A stretch of 64,000 nt of DNA from Timaviella obliquedivisa GSE-PSE-MK23-08B. GTDB taxonomy: Bacteria > Cyanobacteriota > Cyanobacteriia > Elainellales > Elainellaceae. The first letter of the stretch is position 1, and the number at the start of each line of letters is the position of its first letter. The position numbers and the translations under genes were made by a program. The stretch spans positions 62,001-126,000 of the forward strand of contig JAHHII010000007.1 of NCBI GenBank assembly GCA_019358855.1. Direction: 5' to 3'. This document shows positions 1 through 8,080 of this stretch, in pieces. The notes below the pieces were generated by a model, which was given only the letters and a program-made list of their open reading frames with translations, did not search any database and had not been told where the DNA came from.

Positions 1-897
1 CAGCCTCCAACATCCTTCGCAGACCTTTCCGCTACATCTGCTGGACAAGCCATCTTGCAAGAGTTCGATCGCTTTCTCCAGCAATATGGCTACCTGAGTG
101 ATGTGGCGACCGACATCGCGGTGCCTCGGTGGAAAGACTCACCGCAGATGTTGCAAAATTTGCTAATGGAGTATTTGATTAACCCTAAAGAATCGAATCC
201 TAAAGAAAGCCGTGACGAACGAAAGCGCCCAACCTGGAAAACGAAGCAAGTGCAACGACGGCTTGATCTAAAAGGACGAGTTACCACGGTTTACAGCAAG
301 CTGCTAGCAGAATTGCGCTGGAGCTTTGTGACAATAGAGCAGCAGTGGTTAACCGCAGGATTGCTGACAGAGCCAGGGGATATTTTCTTCCTTAAACTCG
401 ACGAAATTAAACAACTTATTGCCGATGATCCAGAACTCCGCGATCGCCGCTCTCAAATTATTGCCGAACGGAAATTGCAGCTAGAAAGCGATCGTCAAGC
501 CACTCCTGCCATGCTGGTCTACGGCAACGACCCACCCCGCCTCGCTCCTCCCTCCTTCACCCCTCTGCAAGCTGCCCAACAACTCCAGGGGATTGGCGCT
601 AGCCCTGGACAAGCTGAAGGCTGGATCGTAGTAGTTCAAAATCTCCAGTCCATTCCCCCTATCAACCGCGAAACTATCCTCGTAGTGCCGTATACCGATT
701 CGGGATGGTCGCCCTTGCTGGCACAGGCAGGCGGACTGATTGCCGAAGTCGGCGGACAACTTTCCCATGGGGCGATCGTGGCGCGTGAGTACGGCATCCC
801 CGCAGTGATGAACATTTCCCATGCTACCCAGAAGTTACGGAACGGGCAGCGGGTTCGCATTGATGGGCGATCGGGGACAATTTACATCGTGCAGTGA
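1..897 (+). CDS. PEP-utilising enzyme, C-terminal part (partial at window edge)
   Basis: The reading frame is open from base 1, so only the C-terminal part of the protein is visible. The last ~90 residues form the swivelling phosphohistidine domain of PEP synthase / pyruvate phosphate dikinase-type enzymes: the motif GGQLSHGAIVAREYGIPAV carries the catalytic His that shuttles phosphate between nucleotide- and PEP-binding domains. Upstream, the stretch around LTEPGDIFFLKLDEI resembles the linker of multidomain PEP synthase or rifampin-phosphotransferase-like proteins. The TTG at 55 is not a convincing start, because homology-like sequence continues upstream of it. The substrate cannot be decided without the N-terminal ATP-grasp domain, which lies outside the window. 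Confidence 0.8.
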   Translation, partial: QPPTSFADLSATSAGQAILQEFDRFLQQYGYLSDVATDIAVPRWKDSPQMLQNLLMEYLINPKESNPKESRDERKRPTWKTKQVQRRLDLKGRVTTVYSKLLAELRWSFVTIEQQWLTAGLLTEPGDIFFLKLDEIKQLIADDPELRDRRSQIIAERKLQLESDRQATPAMLVYGNDPPRLAPPSFTPLQAAQQLQGIGASPGQAEGWIVVVQNLQSIPPINRETILVVPYTDSGWSPLLAQAGGLIAEVGGQLSHGAIVAREYGIPAVMNISHATQKLRNGQRVRIDGRSGTIYIVQ

Positions 898-1017
898 GTT
901 GATGCAGTAGATACGTTACGCTTCATTGCAAAGTCGCAATATGGGTAAATATGATGTGCTACGGTCAGTGAGGTTATTAATCAATGTTGTCAAGTACCTA
1001 CTGAGAGGTTAATCGCT

Positions 1018-1218
1018 TTGAACTCGCATTCCGCCCAGTTTTCAAACACTTCATCCCATGAAGATCTGAGTGAATACGTAGCTCATCTCCAGCTTCACAT
1101 GGCGTTGCAAGCCCGTAATCTAGTGCCCCGGCTCAATCCCCAGGGTGATAGCCGCGAGCAAATGCTTCAGCAAACTCAAGCTGACTTTGAGAAATTTATT
1201 TCTCGCCAATTCCTTTAG
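1018..1218 (+). CDS. Small conserved-type hypothetical protein (66 aa)
   Basis: A short soluble, mostly helical protein with no motif I recognise. The start is TTG at 1018, supported by a GAGAGG ribosome-binding site at 1003-1008. There is no in-frame ATG nearby. Its middle (EYVAHLQLHMALQARNLVP) and Gln-rich C-terminus look like a small cyanobacterial regulatory or adaptor protein, but no function can be assigned. It stands alone between the PEP-utilising enzyme and a repeat-rich gap. Confidence 0.5.
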   Translation: MNSHSAQFSNTSSHEDLSEYVAHLQLHMALQARNLVPRLNPQGDSREQMLQQTQADFEKFISRQFL

Positions 1219-1319
1219 AACACAAAGTTTTTAGAAATTAGAAAGTTTAGAGTTGCAAGGTGCTATAAGGCACAAGATGCGATATAGTTCCAACTTAGAT
1301 AAGCTTGATTTCAACCTTG

Positions 1320-1590
1320 GGGAATTGCGTGAAAATAAAACCCTAATGGGATGCATTGACTTATCAGCCCCCTAAATCCCCCATTTTGGGGGACTTTGAC
1401 AGATTCGGAAGTCCCCCAAAATGGTAGGGACGATTCTCTAAGAAGAGAAAAACTGCTTGAATCCCATAATCTCGTTAGCTATCAAAATAGGAGCAACGTA
1501 ACAATGCGGGATTTAAGTTTTTTCTCCAACTAACGAATCAGCCCTACCCAGAATGGGGGATTTAGGGGGCGGTTCGGGGCGTTATTTAAT
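1320..1590. repeat. Dispersed palindromic repeat, family A (copy A1, interrupted)
   Basis: The core is a near-palindrome: CCCCCTAAATCCCCCATTTT at 1368-1387, the inverted arm starting at 1408, and the displaced end of that arm (GGGGGATTTAGGGGGC) at 1555-1570. The outer flanks also match, in inverse orientation, the copy at about 51178-51325 (shared GTGAAAATAAAACCC and GTTATTTAATTGCAA), so the unit is about 150 bp when intact. Here the right arm is split by a second insertion. No open reading frame is present. It behaves like a MITE and could also form a strong hairpin in RNA. It occupies most of the 1219-1767 gap. Confidence 0.8.
1422..1552. mobile_element. Nested MITE-like insertion inside repeat A1
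   Basis: About 126-130 bp separates two parts of the A1 right arm that are contiguous in the copies near 27,020 and 51,270. The insert starts TGGTAGGGACGATTC and ends GAATCAGCCCTACCCA, which are imperfect terminal inverted repeats. The similarity continues inward for roughly 40-50 bp (for example GAGAAAAAC...AATCCC against its inverse). AATGG borders both sides and could be a target duplication. It encodes nothing. Confidence 0.6.
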
Positions 1591-1608
1591 TGCAAGTCCC
1601 TTAACCCA

Positions 1609-1638
1609 GTCAGAGCCTCGCGCTCTGGCTTTTTTTTT
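1609..1638 (+). terminator. Rho-independent-type terminator
   Basis: The stem GTCAGAGC (1609-1616) pairs with GCTCTGGC (1622-1629) with one G-U pair and a 5-nt loop, followed by nine T residues (1630-1638). The orientation is for transcripts on the + strand coming from the 1018-1218 gene or its upstream neighbour. Confidence 0.65.
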
Positions 1639-1767
1639 GCTTCCTCATGAAGAAACCTGTTGTTCTCAGTAATCTCAGCCCAATATTCCCTGCCGGAACT
1701 GATGGAGCAGGAGCGATCGCTTTTTACGAAGAACAGCCAGGTTTCACGCCTATTGATATTGAAGGAA

Positions 1768-2133
1768 TTATACTGAATGAACTCCGATTCTGATCTGCAC
1801 CTGCCCTTCTAGTACGCGCACCGGAAAGATCTCTACACGCACCGTCTCATCATCAAAGCATTCCCCTGTGATTAAATTAAAGTTTTGCTTGTAGATGGGA
1901 GAAGCCACTTTAGGAATACCCTGCCGATCGCCAACAATACCGCGAGAAAGCACGTAGGCTTGACTAAACGGATCATAGTTGGCGATCGCGTAAACCTCTT
2001 CTCCTACGCGAAAAACTGCCACCTGCTGATCTCCCACCAAAGCACAAACGCCCGTGTTAGGAATAATGCGACTTAGAGAACAAACAGTTTGCCAATGAGC
2101 GATCGTTTCAGGCGTAGAAGTAATTTGCATCAT
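1768..2133 (-). CDS. nirD: NAD(P)H nitrite reductase small subunit NirD
   Basis: This is a Rieske-fold protein of about 120 residues lying 42 bp downstream of nirB in the same direction. The CxH and CxxH cluster ligands of true Rieske proteins are absent: the corresponding loops read NYDPFSQAYVLSRG and YKQNFNLITGECFDD. Loss of the cluster is normal for the NirD subfamily, which supports the large subunit rather than carrying electrons itself. Partner and length both fit. The second Met codon at the N-terminus could equally be the start. Cytoplasmic; role in reduction of nitrite to ammonium. Confidence 0.85.
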   Translation of the reverse strand: MMQITSTPETIAHWQTVCSLSRIIPNTGVCALVGDQQVAVFRVGEEVYAIANYDPFSQAYVLSRGIVGDRQGIPKVASPIYKQNFNLITGECFDDETVRVEIFPVRVLEGQVQIRIGVHSV

Positions 2134-2175
2134 AATCTAATTTTAATAAACAACGGTGTATCCATTAGCTCAGCC

Positions 2176-4716
2176 TTATCCCTGAATTAACTGCCGCTCC
2201 TGTGCAGAAGCTGGACGAGTCTGTCCTCGCTCTTTCACTCGCATCAAACTAGGATCAGGTAGGTCAGAATTCACAAAATGGTTAAACCGCTGTAACTTTT
2301 CAGGGTCAGCGATCGTGGTTTTCCATTCACAAGCATAGGTTGCAACCTGGTATTCCATCTCGGTTTCTAACCCAGCACAGATGCCTAAAGAGTCGTTAAT
2401 GATGACTTGCTTCAGGTATTCAATTCCACCTTCCAATTTGTTGAGCCAAGTCGCAGTGCGTTCTAAACGATTGGCAGTGCGAATGTAGAACATCAGGAAG
2501 CGATCGATATATCGAATCAACGTTTCCTGATCTACATCTTCGGCAATCAACTGAGCGTGCTGAGGTTTCATGCCACCGTTGCCACAAACGTAAAGGTTCC
2601 AGCCCTTCTCAGTGGCAATAACGCCGAAATCTTTACTCTGCGCTTCAGCGCACTCACGGGTGCAGCCAGACACTGCCGACTTTAGTTTGTGAGGCGCGCG
2701 CAAACCCCGGTAGCGCAGTTCAATGGCGATCGCCAGTCCGGTTGAATCCTGCACCCCAAACCGACACCAGGTACTACCCACACAAGACTTAACGGTTCGC
2801 AGCGCCTTACCATAGGCATGACCTGACTCAAACCCAGCCTCGACTAATCGGTGCCAAATGAGCGGCAATTGATCGACCCGTGCCCCTAGCAGATCAATCC
2901 GTTGCCCACCCGTAATTTTGGTATAGAGTCCAAAATCTCTCGCCACTTCGCCAATCACAATCAACATCTCCGGCGTAATTTCACCGCCCGGAATACGGGG
3001 AATAACCGAATAAGTTCCGTCCTTTTGAATATTTGCTAGAAATGCATCATTAGTATCTTGCAGCCCAGCATGAAACGGCGTTAGCACATAATCATTCCAG
3101 GCAGAAGCGAGAATAGAGGCAACAGCAGGCTTGCAAATTTCGCAGCCTCTGCCTTGACCATGGCGTTCTAGCAACTCATCAAAGGTTTTAATTTGATGGG
3201 TACGAATGAGTGAATAAAGCTCTTGGCGAGAGTAGGCGAAATGCTCACACAGATCGTTTTTAACTTCGATACCTGCTTTCTTTAACTCAGCTTTGAGCAA
3301 ATCTGTCACTAAAGGAACGCAGCCACCACAGCCTGTTCCGGCTTGGGTGCATTTTTTAACGCTGCCGATATCGGTTAATCCATGATCTTGAATAGCGCTA
3401 CAAATTTGCCCTTTCGTGACGTTGTTGCAAGAGCAAATTTGCGCTGTATCTGGCAAGCTTTCGACACCCATAGAAAAGCTAGAACCTTCACGGGACGGCA
3501 TCAGCAAATCTTCAGGATGGGGAGGCAGGGCGATCGCATTTTGCACGAGCTGCAATAAATTGCCATACGCTGAAGCATCACCAATCAAAATGCCGCCCAA
3601 TAATAATGAACCAGACTCATTCAGCACTAGTTTTTTGTAAGTGCCCTTGATGCTGTCTTGAATCACAATCTCTTTTGCGCCCTCAGTTTTGCCAAACGCA
3701 TCTCCAAAGCTAGCCACATCCACACCCAACAGCTTCAGCTTAGTAGACATATCTGCCCCGTTAAAGCTGTTGCTGTCAGGCATACACAAATGATCAGCCG
3801 CCACAGTTGCCATTGTGTAACCGGGTGCCACTAAGCCATAGATGCGATCGCGGTACAGCGCACATTCCCCGATCGCCAGAATATCTGGGTCAGAGGTTTG
3901 GCAAACCTCGTTCACGACAATGCCGCCTCGCTCTCCTACTTGCAATCCACAGTTTTTTGCAAGTTCATCACGAGGGCGAATCCCTGCTGAGAACACAATC
4001 ATGTCCGTTTGTAGTTCTGAACCATCAGCAAAGAGCATTTTATGAACCTTACCGCTGGTATCACCATTGGCGTTCACAATCTCAGTTGTGGACTTGCTAA
4101 CCTGAATCTTCACGCCCAAATCTTCAATTCGCTGCTTTAAAACTTTGCCCCCTGCTTCATCTATTTGCACAGGCATCAGACGTGGTGCAAACTCGACGAC
4201 ATGGGTTTCTAGTCCCATATTTTTAAGGGCATTCGCGCACTCCAAACCCAGCAACCCTCCGCCAACCACCACCCCTACTTTACAATTCTTGGCGTAGGCT
4301 GACATTGCCTCAAGGTCTTCAATGGTGCGGTAAACAAATGTACCTGTGGCATCTTTACCTTTAATGGGTGGCACAAAAGGATAAGAGCCTGTTGCCATCA
4401 CAACCTTGTCGTATTTGACTGTAACCCCGTTTGCCGAAGTGATGGTTTTAGAGGTGCGATCGATGCGATCGACTTTATCGCCAATATAAATCTGAATGTT
4501 GTGAGCTTGGTACAGTCCCGGTTCTACTAAAGACAAATCGCCTGCGGTTTTGCCAGCGAAGAAGCCGCTGAGGTTAACGCGATCGTAAGCCACTCTGGGT
4601 TCTTCGCAAAAGGTGATGAGGTTCCAATCGCTCGTTGCTTCCTTAGCAATCATGCACTCTAAAAACTTGTGCCCAACCATGCCGTTGCCAATCACAATCA
4701 GATTTTTCTTCGTCAT
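2176..4716 (-). CDS. nirB: NAD(P)H nitrite reductase large subunit NirB (846 aa)
   Basis: Domains in order: an FAD/NAD(P) pyridine-nucleotide-disulphide reductase module (VIGNGMVGHKFLE at the N-terminus, VVVGGGLLGLECANAL near residue 150); a BFD-type [2Fe-2S] region with CSCNN near residue 428 and CTQAGTGCGGC after it; and a C-terminal sirohaem/[4Fe-4S] half with CVGSTWC near 643 and CTREC near 681, the expected C-x5-C plus C-x3-C ligands. The length is normal for NirB. It reduces nitrite to ammonium with NAD(P)H and is first in the pair with nirD. Most cyanobacteria use the single-subunit ferredoxin enzyme NirA instead, which makes this one notable. I saw no clear NtcA box (GTA-N8-TAC) in the upstream 140 bp. 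Confidence 0.93.
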   Translation of the reverse strand: MTKKNLIVIGNGMVGHKFLECMIAKEATSDWNLITFCEEPRVAYDRVNLSGFFAGKTAGDLSLVEPGLYQAHNIQIYIGDKVDRIDRTSKTITSANGVTVKYDKVVMATGSYPFVPPIKGKDATGTFVYRTIEDLEAMSAYAKNCKVGVVVGGGLLGLECANALKNMGLETHVVEFAPRLMPVQIDEAGGKVLKQRIEDLGVKIQVSKSTTEIVNANGDTSGKVHKMLFADGSELQTDMIVFSAGIRPRDELAKNCGLQVGERGGIVVNEVCQTSDPDILAIGECALYRDRIYGLVAPGYTMATVAADHLCMPDSNSFNGADMSTKLKLLGVDVASFGDAFGKTEGAKEIVIQDSIKGTYKKLVLNESGSLLLGGILIGDASAYGNLLQLVQNAIALPPHPEDLLMPSREGSSFSMGVESLPDTAQICSCNNVTKGQICSAIQDHGLTDIGSVKKCTQAGTGCGGCVPLVTDLLKAELKKAGIEVKNDLCEHFAYSRQELYSLIRTHQIKTFDELLERHGQGRGCEICKPAVASILASAWNDYVLTPFHAGLQDTNDAFLANIQKDGTYSVIPRIPGGEITPEMLIVIGEVARDFGLYTKITGGQRIDLLGARVDQLPLIWHRLVEAGFESGHAYGKALRTVKSCVGSTWCRFGVQDSTGLAIAIELRYRGLRAPHKLKSAVSGCTRECAEAQSKDFGVIATEKGWNLYVCGNGGMKPQHAQLIAEDVDQETLIRYIDRFLMFYIRTANRLERTATWLNKLEGGIEYLKQVIINDSLGICAGLETEMEYQVATYACEWKTTIADPEKLQRFNHFVNSDLPDPSLMRVKERGQTRPASAQERQLIQG

Positions 4717-4860
4717 AAGATTTGAGGCGCTGTTACTTTCCTCTAAGCCTAGTGGGAGTCTCAGAAAGATACCAGGGGCTTTTTGTGCCTCAGAGATACA
4801 AACCTAGGTCAGGCTATCCGAAAAATGCGCGATTAGTATTCTGTTTTTGCATTACTTCAA

Positions 4861-5110
4861 TTATTTGCCTGCTGGGGCGACCACTACATCCTCATAAATC
4901 TGCCCGATCGCCACAGCCAACCCGACGCTAGTCAGCACAACCTGGTCGCCCTCTCCATAAGGAATAAACTCCCAGCCACCCTGTTGATTCCGCCGAAATA
5001 TCTCAATCGTTTTGGTTTTAATTCAAAATATTCTTCGGGCGTAAAGCAAGATAACTCTTGAGCAGCGGTCACTGGCAATGCTCCGAGAGAGGAAACTGCT
5101 TCTTTATTTT
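4861..5110 (-). pseudogene. Uma2-family (DUF820) C-terminal remnant, frameshifted
   Basis: On the minus strand an open stretch begins after a stop near 5110 and reads through ALPVTAAQELS and FTPEEYFELKPK. It then continues in a different frame, after a switch near 5010-5020, as IEIFRRNQQGGWEFIPYG and VGLAVAIGQIYEDVVV to a stop at 4861-4863. The second part is the standard C-terminus of Uma2 proteins. The start and the catalytic core are missing, so this is a decayed 3' fragment. It occupies most of the gap upstream of nirB; the rest of 4717-5181 shows nothing I can identify. Confidence 0.65.
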
Positions 5111-5181
5111 AGATGAATTGCACTTCAAATCAGCACCCGCAAGCAAGGCTGAACTGCGCGATCGCCTTTTCGATATCTGCG

Positions 5182-5826
5182 TCAACTAGGCGATGAACTG
5201 GACGCGACCCTGACTTTTTTATTAAGCCTGTTTCCCAGTGTAAACAGCAACCCAGCAGCCAAGACAAAGACTATTATGATCCCAACGGCATAGGCAGCAA
5301 CGCCACTGTAACCACCCACATTTGCAGGGGTAAGAAAAGGGTAAGGATACCAGCCCACGATCGCCCCACGAGTTAGGGTATAGACGAGATAGAGCAGCGG
5401 AAATACCTGGCACCACAGTAAATGCTTTACTCCGAGCTTTGTAGTAGGTGGCTGAAAGAGCCATTCCAGCACCACGACGATTGGCATGATGTAGTGGAGA
5501 ACAGTATTAACCCAGGGCAGAAGATACCCCATATCAACGTCCCGCAATAAGGCTGAGAACACAATGCCGACTATTGCCATGTTCACAACTGCCATACCCC
5601 GAAGCAGGTCAGTCGAAGGTGACGGCTGACGATGCGTCATTAACTGAAATGCACCCCAAATTAAGACGATCGCTGCAAAGATATTAGACAGATTCGTAAA
5701 GTAGCTAAAGAAGTTGACAATGCTAAACCCCATTTGAGCCTGAACAGAAAATTGTTTTCCAATGGCTGCCAATGCCAGAACACCAAAGAATACACGTAGG
5801 GCAATCAACATTGAGCGTTGGGTCAT
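5182..5826 (-). CDS. Pr6Pr-type six-helix membrane protein (214 aa)
   Basis: Six predicted transmembrane helices span nearly the whole protein. The pattern FFSYFTNLSNIFAA near residue 40, followed by polar LLRDVDMG and WVNTVLHYIMPIVVVLEWLF, matches the bacterial Pr6Pr / FAR-17a-AIG1-like membrane family. Enzymatic function in bacteria is not established. In eukaryotes, related AIG1 proteins hydrolyse fatty-acid esters of hydroxy fatty acids. Its start lies 3 bp beyond the stop of the P450 gene, so the two are almost certainly co-transcribed, which hints at a lipid-related role alongside the oxygenase. Inner or thylakoid membrane. Confidence 0.7.
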   Translation of the reverse strand: MTQRSMLIALRVFFGVLALAAIGKQFSVQAQMGFSIVNFFSYFTNLSNIFAAIVLIWGAFQLMTHRQPSPSTDLLRGMAVVNMAIVGIVFSALLRDVDMGYLLPWVNTVLHYIMPIVVVLEWLFQPPTTKLGVKHLLWCQVFPLLYLVYTLTRGAIVGWYPYPFLTPANVGGYSGVAAYAVGIIIVFVLAAGLLFTLGNRLNKKVRVASSSSPS

Positions 5827-5829
5827 GGG

Positions 5830-7245
5830 TTAACGTTCCGATAAGCTTATTCGTGTCGTGTTTATTTTATTCTGTAAGGTATCACCTTCAACATTTAGCA
5901 GGTCATTGTTTTTGACAGCCAGTCGGACTGGAGATGCGCCTGATGTTAATCCTCGGCGCACAGGTTGCACTGAACGAGTATTTGCTAAAGCGAATTCAAC
6001 GTGGGACAAGATCTTGCTTAGAACGACTTTCATTTCAAACAGAGCGAACGCCATTCCAATACAGCGCCGACTACCGCCCCCAAAAGGTAGATACTCAAAG
6101 GGAGAAAATTGACGATCTAAAAAGCGTTCAGGTATGAACTGGTCTGAATCTGGGTAAAGATCTTCGCGGTGATGGGTTAGATAAATAGAGCCAATCACGA
6201 TCGTTCCCGGTTCTAGCCAGTGACCCATAATCTCTACAGGGATGCTAACAACTCGTGGAAACGTCAACATTCCCACAGGATAGATCCGTAGCGTTTCACT
6301 ACAAACGGCATTCAAATAGGGAAGGCGTAAAAGAGCATTGGCATCAGCAGGATTATCAAGTTTTTGAAGTTCTTGCAACAGTCGATCGCGGACTTTTGGA
6401 AATTTTTGAATCCAGTACAATGCCCAAGTTAGAGCAGTGGCAGTTGTTTCATGCCCCGCTACTAAAAGCGTCATGAGCTCATCCCGTAACTCCACATCTG
6501 TCAGAGCCTCGCCTGCTTCATCACGAGCAGACATGAGCAACGTGAGGATGTCGTGACGATCAGAGTCTGAATGCGATCGCCGTTCTGCAATCTCATCATA
6601 AATAAGGTGATCGATCTGTTGCCGTCTCCGGACAAAGTTACCCCAGGGGCTGAGTGAACCCAGATCCTGGCGAAGAATTGGCAAATAGAGCAGGCTAACA
6701 CTCAAAGGATTACTCATTTCATCGAGCATGATTCCCAGAAGTTTTTCTAGTTGCTGATAGCGAGAACCTTCGGCTAAACCAAACACAGCCCCCAAAATCA
6801 CTCGCATAGAAATCGTTTGCATCGCCTCCCGAACCGAGACGGATTGCCCAACAGCCCAGTTGCGAATGACATTTTCAGTGATTTCGCCAATCAGTTGTCC
6901 ATAAGAGCGCATTCGTTCTCCATGGAACGGCGGCATCATAAGCTGACGCATTCTGCGGTGGCGATCGCCACTTAACCCAATAACAGACTGCGTTCCTAAA
7001 AAGGGTTCAAATAAACCGTTTAGCTCACCCGGAGCATCAAATACTTTAGAATCATCGCTCGTCAAAATAGTTTGTAGGGCTTGAGGATGGCTAAAGAAAA
7101 CGACGGGAGCAAATTTCTCACCCAGCCTTACCGTGAAGCAATCGCCGTAATCTCGGGTACAACCCTGCATAAACGAAAACGGATTAGTAATCCAGTGAAA
7201 CATTTGCCAGATCGCCGGAGTGATAGGACCCTTAGGAAGTAACAT
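5830..7245 (-). CDS. Cytochrome P450, CYP110-type (471 aa)
   Basis: All P450 signatures are present: the I-helix AGHETTATALTW near residue 262, the K-helix ExxR as SETLRIYP near 316, and the haem loop FGGGSRRCIGMAF near 392-404 with the thiolate Cys. The N-terminal half (VFDAPGELN, SVIGLSGDRHRRMRQL, MPPFHGERM) is characteristic of the cyanobacterial CYP110 family, whose tested members hydroxylate fatty acids, alkanes or terpenoids. No signal peptide is evident. A short Ser/Asn-rich tail follows the conserved core. It is first gene of a two-gene unit with the Pr6Pr protein and divergent from the membrane protein at 7425. The actual substrate is unknown. Confidence 0.9.
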   Translation of the reverse strand: MLLPKGPITPAIWQMFHWITNPFSFMQGCTRDYGDCFTVRLGEKFAPVVFFSHPQALQTILTSDDSKVFDAPGELNGLFEPFLGTQSVIGLSGDRHRRMRQLMMPPFHGERMRSYGQLIGEITENVIRNWAVGQSVSVREAMQTISMRVILGAVFGLAEGSRYQQLEKLLGIMLDEMSNPLSVSLLYLPILRQDLGSLSPWGNFVRRRQQIDHLIYDEIAERRSHSDSDRHDILTLLMSARDEAGEALTDVELRDELMTLLVAGHETTATALTWALYWIQKFPKVRDRLLQELQKLDNPADANALLRLPYLNAVCSETLRIYPVGMLTFPRVVSIPVEIMGHWLEPGTIVIGSIYLTHHREDLYPDSDQFIPERFLDRQFSPFEYLPFGGGSRRCIGMAFALFEMKVVLSKILSHVEFALANTRSVQPVRRGLTSGASPVRLAVKNNDLLNVEGDTLQNKINTTRISLSER

Positions 7246-7424
7246 AACAGTCTCCTAGTTATAGGTTTGTTCGCAGTCAGATCATGATCAAAAGACTTCT
7301 TACGCAATATCATACAGCCCCTCAATTTTATCTAAAGTTCGCGATCGTTGATCATTTTGTCATCTAGCTAGAATATTAATAAAACAGAGGGTACTCTACA
7401 AAGCAACTCAATCGTAAAAATTTC

Positions 7425-8072
7425 ATGTCTTTCCAAAAGCTTTGGTTGTCTCTTGTCATCGGCTTAGAAGTTATCTTAGTCGCTACGTATGCAGTTAGTG
7501 TTCATCTTAACGGAGGAAAACCATTCCCAGCGTTTGATGTAAATGGGTTAAGAACCATTCCCTCAATGTTGCAAGCGACACAGCTATTTTTATTGGGAGC
7601 ATTGCCGCTGTGGCTGTGTGTGACTTATCAAAATCCGCAAGTGCCGCCTTCTCGATTATTATTGGCGATCGCTTCTCTCTTCTTTCTCTATGCTGCCTTT
7701 GATGAAACCTTCAAGCTCAACCAAATCTTTAAACAGCACCATTTGTGGCGACTTATTTACATTACTCTAGGTATCTCAATGCCCATTTTGTTCCGCCGTG
7801 ACTTTGTGCGATTATGGCGAATGCATCCCAAAGCGTCAAAACTAATGATCATTGGCATCGTGGTTTTTGTGACGGGTGCATTTGGTCTAGAAGTTTTTCG
7901 AGCTTATGTGCAACAGCCTTACTGGTATCAGCTTTTTGGTAGATGGAAGTTTTATCAGGTTGATTCTATTCGGACGGCGATCGAAGAGTTTGGGGAGATG
8001 TGTGGAGAGAGTTTGATGTTGGCTGGAATGACCAGGATGGCGCAGAAGCGACTAGAAAAAATATCTTCCTAA
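7425..8072 (+). CDS. Integral membrane protein of unknown function (215 aa)
   Basis: About six hydrophobic helices can be drawn (near residues 8-26, 45-65, 75-92, 105-120, 138-158 and 190-205). The C-terminal segment AIEEFGEMCGESLMLAGM, with acidic residues inside a hydrophobic helix, recurs in several bacterial small membrane protein families without known function. The start is ATG at 7425. It is transcribed away from the P450 gene across a 179-bp AT-rich gap that holds a plausible promoter (TTGTCA, 17 nt, TAAAAC). The 3' end lies 8 bp from the convergent debranching-enzyme gene. I do not recognise the family. Confidence 0.6.
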   Translation: MSFQKLWLSLVIGLEVILVATYAVSVHLNGGKPFPAFDVNGLRTIPSMLQATQLFLLGALPLWLCVTYQNPQVPPSRLLLAIASLFFLYAAFDETFKLNQIFKQHHLWRLIYITLGISMPILFRRDFVRLWRMHPKASKLMIIGIVVFVTGAFGLEVFRAYVQQPYWYQLFGRWKFYQVDSIRTAIEEFGEMCGESLMLAGMTRMAQKRLEKISS

Positions 8073-8080
8073 CATTGTCC

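Noticed and set aside
1647-1793. 48-codon open frame starting MKKPVVLSNLSPIFPAGT on the + strand
   Set aside because: No ribosome-binding site, begins just after a terminator T-run and overlaps the end of nirD on the opposite strand; no recognisable homology.
4717-4860. NtcA-binding site expected upstream of nirB
   Set aside because: Looked for GTA-N8-TAC; only GTC-N9-TAC and a GTA-N14-TAC arrangement are present, so no site is claimed.
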